NCBI GenBank assembly: GCA_964443365.1
Contig: CAYUCM010000038.1
Location: 1 to 6,163, forward strand
Direction of reading: 5' to 3'
Length of the DNA stretch: 6,163 nucleotides
From: CAIJKW01 sp964443365
Lineage (GTDB): Bacteria > Patescibacteriota > Minisyncoccia > Phycocordibacterales > CAIZLB01
In this document: positions 1 to 5,286 of the stretch, one piece after another
Layout of the letters: every line of letters begins with the position of its first letter
Numbering within the stretch: position 1 is the stretch's first letter
Notes under the pieces: model-generated
What the model was told of the DNA's origin: nothing
Seen by the model: only the letters and a program-made list of their open reading frames with translations
Database searches by the model: none
Made by a program: the position numbers and the translations under genes

Positions 1-1752
1 CCTTATGGAGCATGTCCTGAATGTAATGGATTGGGCACAAGAGAGTTTTTTATAAAAGATCCATGTCCAGTTTGTTTGGGCGCACGTCTAAGACCAGAAG
101 CTTTGCACGTATTTCTTAAATCTCATGATTATAAAACAGCTGTTTCCGGTGGGGACACTTCTGTTCATGTAAAAAGAAATATTGTCGATTTAACAAAGAT
201 GACAATTAAAGAATCTTTGCATTTTTTCCAAACAATTCCACTTACGCCAACTGAAGAAGAAATTTCTAGAGTTGTTATAAAAGAAATTGTTTCAAGATTA
301 AAATTCATGGAAAATGTTGGAATTGATTATTTGTCATTAGATAGACGTGCAAATACTCTTTCTGGTGGAGAGGCACAACGTATTAGGCTTGCTTCACAAT
401 TAGGCTCTGGTCTTGTTGGAGCTATGTATGTACTGGATGAACCAACAATTGGACTTCATCAGAGAGATAATGATAAATTAATTCAAACACTACTTCAACT
501 TAGAGATCTCGGTAACTCTGTAATTGTTGTTGAACATGATGAAGATACAATTTTTTCTGCAGATTATATTATCGATATTGGTCCTGGCGCAGGTGTTCAC
601 GGTGGGCATGTTGTTGTTGCTGGATATTTGGACAAGCTGCTTACGGCAAAAACAAATTCGTCAAAATCTATAACCCTTGAATATTTAAGAGGAGAGAAAA
701 TGATAGAACTACCAGAAAGACGAAGAGATGAAAATAATGGTTGGCTTAAGATTGTTGGGGCAAGTGTAAATAATTTAAAAAATGTAAATGTTGATGTTCC
801 GCTTGGTAGAATGACAACGGTCACTGGAGTTTCTGGGTCTGGTAAATCAACATTCGTATATGAAGTTTTGCATAAGAACTTGCTTGCCCGCCTAGACCGT
901 GATCATAGAAGTGCAAACATTTACAATTGTTCAAGCTTTTCTGGAACAGAATATTTGGGAAGAACTGTTTTGATTGATCAATCGCCAATTGGAAGAACTC
1001 CAAGATCAAACCCCGCAACTTATACGGGTGCCTTTACGCATATAAGAGATTTGTTCGCTGAAACGATTGAATCAAAGGCTAGGGGTTGGAAATCAAGTAG
1101 ATTTAGTTTCAACGTGAAGGGCGGAAGATGTGAAAATTGCCAAGGAAATGGAATGATAGAGGTTGAAATGCATTTCTTGCCAACTGTGTATGTAACTTGT
1201 GATATATGTAATGGAAAAAGATTTATGAAAGAAACTTTGGAAGTTAAATATAAGAATAAAAATATTTACGATATTTTACGCATGACAGTTGAAGAGGCAA
1301 TTATTTTCTTTGAAGATATTCCTTCAATTCACGATAGATTAAAGACGCTTGAAGAGGTGGGTCTTGGATATTTAGAGCTTGGTCAATCTGCCACAACTCT
1401 TTCTGGTGGAGAGGCTCAGCGTGTAAAAGTTTCTTCTGAGCTTTACAGAGAACATATTCAAAAAACTATTTATCTTTTGGACGAGCCAACAATCGGTCTT
1501 CACTATGAAGATGTTAAAAAACTAATAGAAATTTTGCAGAGATTGGTGAGAAGGGGAAATACAGTTGTGATTATTGAACACAATATGGATGTAATTAAGT
1601 GTTCAGATTATATTATCGATATTGGACCAGAAGGAGGCGACAGGGGTGGAAAAATTATTGCAGTTGGAACACCAGAAGAAGTTGCAAAAAATAAAAATAG
1701 TTACACTGGTGTGTATTTAGATAAGGTGTTTAGGAAGTGGCATAAGGGGTAG
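1..1752 (+). CDS. uvrA: UvrA, excinuclease ABC subunit A (5' end cut by window edge)
   Basis: UvrA is the cytoplasmic damage-recognition ATPase of nucleotide excision repair; it works as a dimer and loads UvrB. The reading frame is open from base 1 and ends at TAG 1750-1752, giving 583 residues (numbered here from base 1). Visible parts in order: a CPEC pair at 5-8 (second half of the first zinc module); CPVC at 22-25 followed by GARLRPEA; first ABC signature LSGGEAQR at 120-127 with Walker B VLDEP around 144-148; second Walker A GVSGSGKST at 276-284; the UvrA-typical QSPIGRTPRSNPATYTG segment; a C-terminal zinc module C377/C380/C400/C403; second LSGGEAQ at 467-473; and LLDEP around 492-496. 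The N-terminal Walker A and UvrB-binding domain lie off the window. Oddity: only about a dozen residues separate CPEC and CPVC, where E. coli UvrA has more than 100, so the insertion domain is missing. Identity is certain. Confidence 0.98.
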   Translation, partial: PYGACPECNGLGTREFFIKDPCPVCLGARLRPEALHVFLKSHDYKTAVSGGDTSVHVKRNIVDLTKMTIKESLHFFQTIPLTPTEEEISRVVIKEIVSRLKFMENVGIDYLSLDRRANTLSGGEAQRIRLASQLGSGLVGAMYVLDEPTIGLHQRDNDKLIQTLLQLRDLGNSVIVVEHDEDTIFSADYIIDIGPGAGVHGGHVVVAGYLDKLLTAKTNSSKSITLEYLRGEKMIELPERRRDENNGWLKIVGASVNNLKNVNVDVPLGRMTTVTGVSGSGKSTFVYEVLHKNLLARLDRDHRSANIYNCSSFSGTEYLGRTVLIDQSPIGRTPRSNPATYTGAFTHIRDLFAETIESKARGWKSSRFSFNVKGGRCENCQGNGMIEVEMHFLPTVYVTCDICNGKRFMKETLEVKYKNKNIYDILRMTVEEAIIFFEDIPSIHDRLKTLEEVGLGYLELGQSATTLSGGEAQRVKVSSELYREHIQKTIYLLDEPTIGLHYEDVKKLIEILQRLVRRGNTVVIIEHNMDVIKCSDYIIDIGPEGGDRGGKIIAVGTPEEVAKNKNSYTGVYLDKVFRKWHKG

Positions 1753-1767
1753 AATTTTAAAGAACGA

Positions 1768-1806
1768 ACCCCGCAAGAGAGACTTGTGGAGTCGTTCTCG
1801 CGGGGT
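1768..1806. terminator. Hairpin between convergent uvrA and the minus-strand zinc-ribbon gene
   Basis: ACCCCGC (1768-1774) pairs perfectly with GCGGGGT (1800-1806). Inside, GAGAGACT (1777-1784) pairs with AGTC (1790-1793) and TCTC (1796-1799), with small internal bulges (AA and GT) and loop TGTGG. It starts 16 bases after the uvrA stop and lies 12 bases beyond the stop of the minus-strand gene. Read on the plus strand, no U-run follows. Read on the minus strand, the stem is followed by TCGTTCTTTAAAATT, which is moderately U-rich. It is therefore best seen as a shared terminator, stronger for the minus-strand gene. Its function is inferred from structure and position. Confidence 0.65.
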
Positions 1807-1817
1807 GATTTGGGCGG

Positions 1818-2228
1818 TCAGTCTTTGATTTTTCTTCCGCCACCAAACAATTGGCCTATTTGTTGTTGTGACAACATTGGAGTGTTGGTGTTGTCAGATG
1901 AAATTCTTGCGTTGCAATTAGGGCAGTTGTCTGTTCCTTCTGCCCAAATTTCTCCTGTTGACACTTCTTCAGCCATCGTGATTCTTATGGGGTGTCGGCA
2001 CTCATTACAATAGAGGTCTAGGAACCTTATCGGTGCCGTCCGTGCTTGAGGCGGTAAACACACAGCCTCCACAAGCATTAAGGCCGTCCTCTCATCTTCT
2101 GTTAGTGGAGTATCTCTTCTTCCGATTAGTTTTTTCATATATTTTTTTTCTGGGTCAAGGGTTGGTGTTTGGGGATCTTTACTTAGGGTTTCATGCCTAA
2201 TTTCTGATAAAAGAGTACTACGCCACAT
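1818..2228 (-). CDS. Orphan small zinc-ribbon protein, function unknown
   Basis: I do not recognise this gene. From ATG at 2228 it encodes 136 residues ending in TGA at 1818-1820. The clear feature is a pair of metal-binding-type knuckles, CNEC and CPNC, about 27 residues apart in the C-terminal half, as in a zinc ribbon; a Gln/Gly-rich tail (QQQIGQLFGGG) follows. No signal peptide or membrane segment is visible, so a cytoplasmic protein is likely. The N-terminal third, with KDPQTPTLDPEKKY, resembles a linker. The start is uncertain: the frame is open back to a TTG at 2255, and an ATG at 2138 (MKKLIGRR, 106 residues) is a good alternative because a TTGACA-type promoter lies just upstream of it. 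No Shine-Dalgarno is seen at any candidate. Base composition is visibly richer in GC than uvrA and uvrC on either side. It is divergent from uvrC and convergent with uvrA. Confidence 0.7.
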   Translation of the reverse strand: MWRSTLLSEIRHETLSKDPQTPTLDPEKKYMKKLIGRRDTPLTEDERTALMLVEAVCLPPQARTAPIRFLDLYCNECRHPIRITMAEEVSTGEIWAEGTDNCPNCNARISSDNTNTPMLSQQQIGQLFGGGRKIKD

Positions 2229-2240
2229 TGACTTTGTCAA
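2212..2240 (-). promoter_or_regulatory. Possible promoter inside the 5' part of the zinc-ribbon frame
   Basis: On the minus strand a perfect -35 hexamer TTGACA (2240-2235) is followed after 17 bases by TACTCT (2217-2212), a weak -10. Transcription would begin near 2205, leaving about 67 bases before the ATG at 2138. The TTGACA also sits in the loop of a small inverted repeat, GACTTT/AAAGTC. If real, this supports the shorter 106-residue start. The weak -10 keeps confidence low. Confidence 0.3.
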
Positions 2241-2288
2241 AAAAGTCTTAGGCAATTAATTTGCATATTTTACTTAAATATGGCTTAA

Positions 2289-2295
2289 TATTATA
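2289..2295. promoter_or_regulatory. -10-like element directly upstream of uvrC, near-symmetric
   Basis: TATTAT at 2289-2294 ends five bases before the uvrC ATG, which would give a leaderless or near-leaderless uvrC transcript. The overlapping minus-strand reading of 2295-2290 is a perfect TATAAT. That could fire toward the zinc-ribbon gene, with an initiation point near 2283, upstream of its TTG and ATG starts. No convincing -35 at normal spacing is seen for either direction. Confidence 0.4.
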
Positions 2296-2299
2296 AACA

Positions 2300-3553
2300 A
2301 TGAACAAACAAGATTTATCAAAATTTAATCTCCCAGATGCTCCTGGTGTCTATATTTTTAAAAAAGGCAAGGAGGTTCTTTATATTGGAAAAGCTACAAG
2401 CTTGCGCCAAAGAGTTTCAAGTTATTTTTCTAATGACTTAATCAAAACACGCGGAAGATTATTGGTGGACATGGTTACAATCGCCAACAATATTGAATTT
2501 AAGCAAGTGGACTCTGTGTTGGAAGCTTTAATTTTGGAAGCAGAATTAATTAAAAAGAATCAGCCAAAATATAATACAAAAGATAAAGATAATAAAAGTT
2601 ATAATTATGTTGTAATAACTGATGAAGATTTTCCTAGAGTTTTGGTTATGCGCGGAAGAAATTTGGAGATGGGCGCGGGAGATGGTTCGACAAAATACAA
2701 ATACATTTTTGGTCCATATCCACACGGTGGAGAATTAAAAGAGGCATTAAATCTCGTTAGAAAAATATTTCCCTTTAGGGATAAATGCGAGGTTGGACAA
2801 AAGCGTGCCTGCTTTAATCGTTCAATAGGACTATGTCCTGGTGTTTGTACGGGTGAAATTTCTAAGGCGGATTATGCTAAGCAAATAAAGAATATAAAGA
2901 TGTTTTTTGAGGGTAAGAAAAATGATTTAATAAAATCGCTTGAAAAGGACATGAATCATTTGGCCAAATTGCAAGAATTTGAACGAGCAAATGATATTAA
3001 AAAGACTCTTTTTGCTATTAATCACATACAAGATGTCTCTCTAATAAAGAATTCCATATCAAATAGTTTAATAAATATTAAATTTGAGTCTTATGATATT
3101 GCGCACATGTCTGGAAAAAATATGGTTGGAGGAATGATTGTCATGGATGGGGGAGAATTTAATAAAAAACTTTATAGAAAATTCATAATCAATAATTTTG
3201 ATACAGCAAATGATGTGGGTGCCCTAAAAGAAATGATAGAAAGAAGAATAAAACATTCAGAATGGATTTTTCCTGATGTTGTAATCGTTGATGGAAATAA
3301 TGTTCAAATTAAAGCAGTGATGGAGTCTTGGGTAAATAATTCTAACACTATATTTTGTGGCGTGGTTAAAGATCAAAGTCACAAAGCTAAGAATGTAATT
3401 TTTGCAAATAAAAATTCATGGTCCATTTTTATTAAAAAGAATAATATTAATCAGAGCGATTTAATTAAACAGATAATTAAAATTAACGAAGAGACACACA
3501 GATACACAATAGCTTTTCACAAAAAGAGAAGAAAGTCCGATTTCATTAAATAA
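2300..3553 (+). CDS. uvrC: UvrC, excinuclease ABC subunit C, short form without HhH domain
   Basis: UvrC makes the 3' and 5' incisions around a lesion marked by UvrB. Residues 12-95 form the GIY-YIG nuclease (GVY at 16-18, YIG at 28-30). Four cysteines, C163, C171, C179 and C183, match the C-x7-C-x3-C end of the cluster that binds Fe-S in E. coli UvrC. A UVR-like UvrB-interacting helix pair lies near 200-236. The RNase H-like endonuclease spans about 260-410 and keeps the catalytic pattern: D266 in YDIAH, D305, D331 in VDG, and H400 in EETHRY. The protein stops about ten residues after the HKKRR segment, so the tandem HhH DNA-binding domain of the usual ~600-residue UvrC is absent. The end looks natural rather than frameshifted. 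The ATG at 2300 is chosen because the protein begins with the expected short lead (LPDAPGVYIF). No Shine-Dalgarno is present. Confidence 0.96.
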   Translation: MNKQDLSKFNLPDAPGVYIFKKGKEVLYIGKATSLRQRVSSYFSNDLIKTRGRLLVDMVTIANNIEFKQVDSVLEALILEAELIKKNQPKYNTKDKDNKSYNYVVITDEDFPRVLVMRGRNLEMGAGDGSTKYKYIFGPYPHGGELKEALNLVRKIFPFRDKCEVGQKRACFNRSIGLCPGVCTGEISKADYAKQIKNIKMFFEGKKNDLIKSLEKDMNHLAKLQEFERANDIKKTLFAINHIQDVSLIKNSISNSLINIKFESYDIAHMSGKNMVGGMIVMDGGEFNKKLYRKFIINNFDTANDVGALKEMIERRIKHSEWIFPDVVIVDGNNVQIKAVMESWVNNSNTIFCGVVKDQSHKAKNVIFANKNSWSIFIKKNNINQSDLIKQIIKINEETHRYTIAFHKKRRKSDFIK

Positions 3554-3573
3554 TAAAATATATTCACAAAGAA

Positions 3574-3594
3574 AAGCCCAGATAGACTGGACTT
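3574..3594 (+). terminator. Weak hairpin 20 bases after uvrC
   Basis: AAGCCCAG (3574-3581) pairs with CTGGACTT (3587-3594) around loop ATAGA, with one C-A mismatch. The following CTCCTTGAAT is not a proper U-tract. The position makes it a candidate 3' end for uvrC transcripts, but the structure is weak. Confidence 0.35.
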
Positions 3595-3614
3595 CTCCTT
3601 GAATAAAAGAACAA

Positions 3615-3648
3615 CAATGTTAGACATTGGGAATATCGACAATATTCC
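3615..3648. repeat. Two adjoining small inverted repeats
   Basis: CAATG (3615-3619) pairs with CATTG (3625-3629) around TTAGA. Immediately next, GGAATAT (3630-3636) pairs with ATATTCC (3642-3648) around CGACA. The two helices abut without a gap, so they could stack. No function can be assigned. Confidence 0.4.
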
Positions 3649-3704
3649 AAAAAATATTTTACATTAATCAATATGAAGTTTTGATAAAGAAAATATAAAG
3701 TTTT

Positions 3705-3730
3705 GCATTAGATTACTAATGCTCTAATGC
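3705..3730. repeat. Inverted repeat with two mutually exclusive pairings
   Basis: GCATTAG (3705-3711) pairs with CTAATGC (3716-3722) around loop ATTA. Alternatively GCATTAGA (3705-3712) pairs perfectly with TCTAATGC (3723-3730) around a 10-base loop. The 3' arm is in effect duplicated. Both helices are AT-rich and short. Confidence 0.45.
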
Positions 3731-3770
3731 TTATATTAAGGCGTGTAGAAAGGTTTTCTTGCCTTCTATA

Positions 3771-3887
3771 TTAAAGCCCCCTTGATAATACAGGTATATA
3801 AAGCAATATCATTGATATGATAATAAGGACACAAATTATACCCCATACAAATCTTACCTTCTTTTGGTGTTTTGGATTAAGAAACAT
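3771..3887 (-). CDS. Small single-pass membrane protein, 38 residues
   Basis: Reading the minus strand from ATG at 3887 to TAA at 3773-3771 gives a 38-residue protein. It starts MFLNPKHQKKVRFVW, then has a hydrophobic stretch of about 18 residues from Trp15 (GIICVLIIISMILLYIPVL), and ends in SRGL. A basic N-terminal segment ahead of one helix predicts the N-terminus inside and one transmembrane span. The layout (basic NPK..QKK start, one helix, few residues after) fits the tiny membrane proteins that I recall as common in Patescibacteria genomes, but I can give no function. A TATTAT hexamer (3900-3895 on the minus strand) ends seven bases before the ATG, and there is no Shine-Dalgarno. It is divergent from the ftsB-like gene, with only 23 bases between the two starts. 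Shortness limits confidence, but composition and promoter placement are strongly protein-like. Confidence 0.65.
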   Translation of the reverse strand: MFLNPKHQKKVRFVWGIICVLIIISMILLYIPVLSRGL

Positions 3888-3893
3888 ATGGTT

Positions 3894-3904
3894 TATAATA
3901 TAAC
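3894..3904. promoter_or_regulatory. Shared, near-symmetric -10 region driving two divergent genes
   Basis: TTATAATATAA-type sequence lies between two divergent starts that are 23 bases apart. On the plus strand TATAAT (3894-3899) or the overlapping TATAAC (3899-3904) ends 11 or 6 bases before the ftsB-like ATG at 3911. On the minus strand TATTAT (3900-3895) ends seven bases before the small membrane protein ATG at 3887. Both transcripts would be leaderless or nearly so. A clear -35 is not visible for either direction. Confidence 0.45.
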
Positions 3905-3910
3905 TAATAA

Positions 3911-4303
3911 ATGAAAGAATTTCAACAAAAAGAAGAGAGGAAAAGTAAATTGTATTCTAGGTATACATTACTATTCTTGTTCGTGATGATTATACTTGTG
4001 GGAAAGGGGCTTATAAATATCTATCAAAAAAACATTTCTAGCAGAGAGGAGGTGAATTTGGTTGAGCTTAAAAAACAAAGCTTGCAAAATAGGTATGATG
4101 ATCTGTCAAATAAGGTTGAAGATTTGAAAACCCCTCAGGGTGTAGAGAAAGAAATTCGTTCAAAATTTGATGTTGTTAAGCCTGGAGAGAGTGTGATAGT
4201 TGTCGTAGACAAAGAAATACCAATGCCAAATGAAAAAGACACTAGCATAATTAAAAAAATATGGAATGGTGTTACTGGCGTCTTTAAGAAAAAAACAGAA
4301 TAG
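3911..4303 (+). CDS. FtsB/DivIC-family septum formation initiator-like protein
   Basis: This is a bitopic membrane protein of the FtsB/DivIC type, small scaffold proteins that form a complex with FtsL and FtsQ/DivIB at the division septum. The 130 residues show a basic N-terminal tail (1-17), a transmembrane helix about 18-37 (LLFLFVMIILVGKGLI), a coiled-coil-like segment about 45-73 (VELKKQSLQNRYDDLSNKVEDLK), and then the family hallmark TPQGVEKEIRSKFDVVKPGE at 74-93 followed by a beta-like SVIVVVD. The topology predicts the C-terminal part outside. A short charged extension follows (to KKIWNGVTGVFKKKTE), which is amphipathic and variable in the family. The gene heads a compact run with a glutaredoxin and an FKBP; its stop is 16 bases before the next ATG. 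Start ATG 3911 has no Shine-Dalgarno but sits just after a -10-like hexamer. FtsB and DivIC cannot be separated from sequence, so no symbol is given. Confidence 0.85.
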   Translation: MKEFQQKEERKSKLYSRYTLLFLFVMIILVGKGLINIYQKNISSREEVNLVELKKQSLQNRYDDLSNKVEDLKTPQGVEKEIRSKFDVVKPGESVIVVVDKEIPMPNEKDTSIIKKIWNGVTGVFKKKTE

Positions 4304-4305
4304 TA

Positions 4306-4311
4306 TATAAT
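4306..4311 (+). promoter_or_regulatory. TATAAT just upstream of the glutaredoxin start
   Basis: A perfect TATAAT at 4306-4311 begins two bases after the ftsB stop and ends eight bases before the glutaredoxin ATG at 4320. TTTAAG at 4283-4288 is a poor -35 at 17-base spacing. It may be an internal promoter giving a leaderless glutaredoxin mRNA. Alternatively it may be incidental, with AGG at 4312-4314 acting as a minimal ribosome binding site. Confidence 0.35.
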
Positions 4312-4319
4312 AGGTACCT

Positions 4320-4556
4320 ATGAAAATAATGATTTACAGCACGCCATCGTGTCACGCATGTGGTATGGCAAAAGAATTTTTAAAAGAACAAAATCTCCCA
4401 TTTGAGGAATATGATGTGGCCTCAAGTGCAGAAAAGAGAAAGGAGATGTTGCAGAAGACGGGTCAAATGAGCGTTCCTGTAATTGACATAGATGGTTCTG
4501 TTATCGTTGGTTTTGACAAACATGTTTTGGCAAGAAAAATCGGATTAACAATTTAA
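4320..4556 (+). CDS. Glutaredoxin-like thiol oxidoreductase, YruB type
   Basis: This 78-residue protein has a complete thioredoxin fold. The redox motif is CHAC at 11-14, after the first strand (KIMIYSTPS). The cis-proline is P53 in GQMSVPVIDIDG, and the C-terminal GFDKHVL matches the GFDK found in small YruB-type and NrdH-like glutaredoxins. It would reduce disulfides in the cytoplasm, but the natural electron donor and substrates cannot be told from the window. It has no signal peptide. The usual CPYC/CPxC proline is replaced by His (CHAC), which may shift the redox potential; the two cysteines are intact. It lies 16 bases after the ftsB-like gene and 10 bases before the FKBP gene, on the same strand, so co-transcription is likely. 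Start ATG 4320 is supported by the immediate beta strand after it. Confidence 0.9.
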   Translation: MKIMIYSTPSCHACGMAKEFLKEQNLPFEEYDVASSAEKRKEMLQKTGQMSVPVIDIDGSVIVGFDKHVLARKIGLTI

Positions 4557-4566
4557 TTTAAAAATT

Positions 4567-5091
4567 ATGAAGAAATGGATTTATATAGTTGGAATTGCGA
4601 TATTAATCATAATTGCGATTGTGATTTATGGAGCAAACAAGTCTGAGGTTGGTCCGGGAGAGCAATCTAATACATTAACAGATGCATCTGTGATTGTTTC
4701 AACATCAACAGATATGAAAACTGATAGTGCTAGCGCTTCGGTTTCGTCAAGTATTAAAAAAAATAATTCAACAAATAAAATGGAACAAATTTCAAAAGCT
4801 GGAGATACTCTTACTGTGCATTACACAGGAACATTAGAAAATGGTACAAAATTTGATAGTTCAGTAGATAGAGGGGCACCCTTTAAATTCATTGTAGGAA
4901 TTGGTCAGGTTATTAGAGGTTGGGATGAGGGAATGGTTGGAATGAAAATAGGAGAAAAGAAAAAGCTGGTAATTCCTGGTGAAAAAGCATATGGAGCAAG
5001 CGGAATTCCTGATGGAAATGGTGGATATATTATTCCTCCAAATACAACATTGATTTTTGATGTTGAGCTTTTGGGAATTGAGACTAAGTAG
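4567..5091 (+). CDS. Membrane-anchored FKBP-type peptidyl-prolyl cis-trans isomerase
   Basis: FKBPs catalyse cis-trans isomerisation of X-Pro bonds during protein folding. The 174 residues comprise a transmembrane anchor at about 4-21 (IYIVGIAILIIIAIVIY), a Ser/Thr-rich linker about 22-72, and one FKBP domain about 75-172. The active-site aromatic set of FKBP12 is all present: Y86 (VHYTG), F96 and D97 (KFDSS), F106/F108 (PFKF), V115, I116 and W119 (GQVIRGWDEG), Y142 (AYG) and F164 (LIFDVELL). There is no lipobox cysteine after the hydrophobic stretch, so it should be an uncleaved anchor with the domain outside the membrane rather than a lipoprotein. A short Gly-rich insert (DGNGG) lies in the loop before IIPPNTTL. 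It is last in the three-gene run, 10 bases after the glutaredoxin. No clear terminator follows in 5092-5182. Start ATG 4567 precedes a typical KKW start and has no Shine-Dalgarno. Confidence 0.95.
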   Translation: MKKWIYIVGIAILIIIAIVIYGANKSEVGPGEQSNTLTDASVIVSTSTDMKTDSASASVSSSIKKNNSTNKMEQISKAGDTLTVHYTGTLENGTKFDSSVDRGAPFKFIVGIGQVIRGWDEGMVGMKIGEKKKLVIPGEKAYGASGIPDGNGGYIIPPNTTLIFDVELLGIETK

Positions 5092-5182
5092 TTTTTTGAT
5101 TAAGATTTAAGTTTAAATTTCGTATTAGATTATTGTTGTAAGATAAATCAGTTTAGATTACTCTTCAATAATCATTACGAAT

Positions 5183-5254
5183 GCCGCCATAGTTCAATGG
5201 ATAGAACAGTCCCGTCCTAAGGGATTGATGTGGGTTCGATTCCTGCTGGTGGCA
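5183..5254 (+). tRNA. tRNA-Arg, anticodon CCT
   Basis: The cloverleaf folds completely. The acceptor stem GCCGCCA (5183-5189) pairs with TGGTGGC (5247-5253), with one G-U; the discriminator is A5254. The D arm is GTTC/GAAC with GG in the loop. The anticodon stem GTCCC/GGGAT encloses loop GTCCTAA, placing CCT at 5216-5218 to read AGG codons. The variable loop is TGAT. The T arm GTGGG/CCTGC encloses TTCGATT and carries two adjacent wobble pairs. CCA is not encoded (ACA follows), so it must be added enzymatically. Position 32 is G, where a pyrimidine is usual. Confidence 0.95.
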
Positions 5255-5286
5255 CAAGTGAATGAAGTGAAGTTGGGACGCTAAGT

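Larger units (their letters stand above)
3554..3770. other. Convergent intergenic region with several small inverted repeats
   Basis: This AT-rich stretch of 217 bases lies between the ends of uvrC and the minus-strand small membrane protein gene. I see no gene that I can support. It holds four or five short inverted repeats (3574-3594, 3615-3629, 3630-3648, 3705-3730 and an imperfect one at 3747-3768). None is followed by a good U-run, so each is at best a weak terminator or a 3' end stabiliser. Confidence 0.6.

Noticed and set aside
597..1018. Two open frames on the minus strand inside uvrA (597-824 and 821-1018)
   Set aside because: They lie wholly within a certain uvrA coding region, have no promoter or family features, and are shadow frames.
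1786..2013. Plus-strand open frame of 75 codons over the zinc-ribbon gene
   Set aside because: It starts inside the terminator hairpin and is antisense to the zinc-ribbon frame, whose CxxC motifs make the minus strand the better choice.
3617..3667. 16-codon frame MLDIGNIDNIPKNILH after uvrC
   Set aside because: Too short and overlaps hairpins; no ribosome site or promoter distinguishes it from chance.
3554..3770. CRISPR-like or repeat array
   Set aside because: The inverted repeats differ from each other in sequence and spacing, so there is no repeat-spacer pattern.
5125..5160. TTAGATTA direct repeat (5125-5132 and 5153-5160) before the tRNA
   Set aside because: Eight AT-rich bases recurring in an AT-rich gap is expected by chance; the same string is also seen near 3708.
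5183..5260. tRNA 3' end as an integration (att) site
   Set aside because: No second copy of the tRNA 3' end and no integrase gene are seen in the window.
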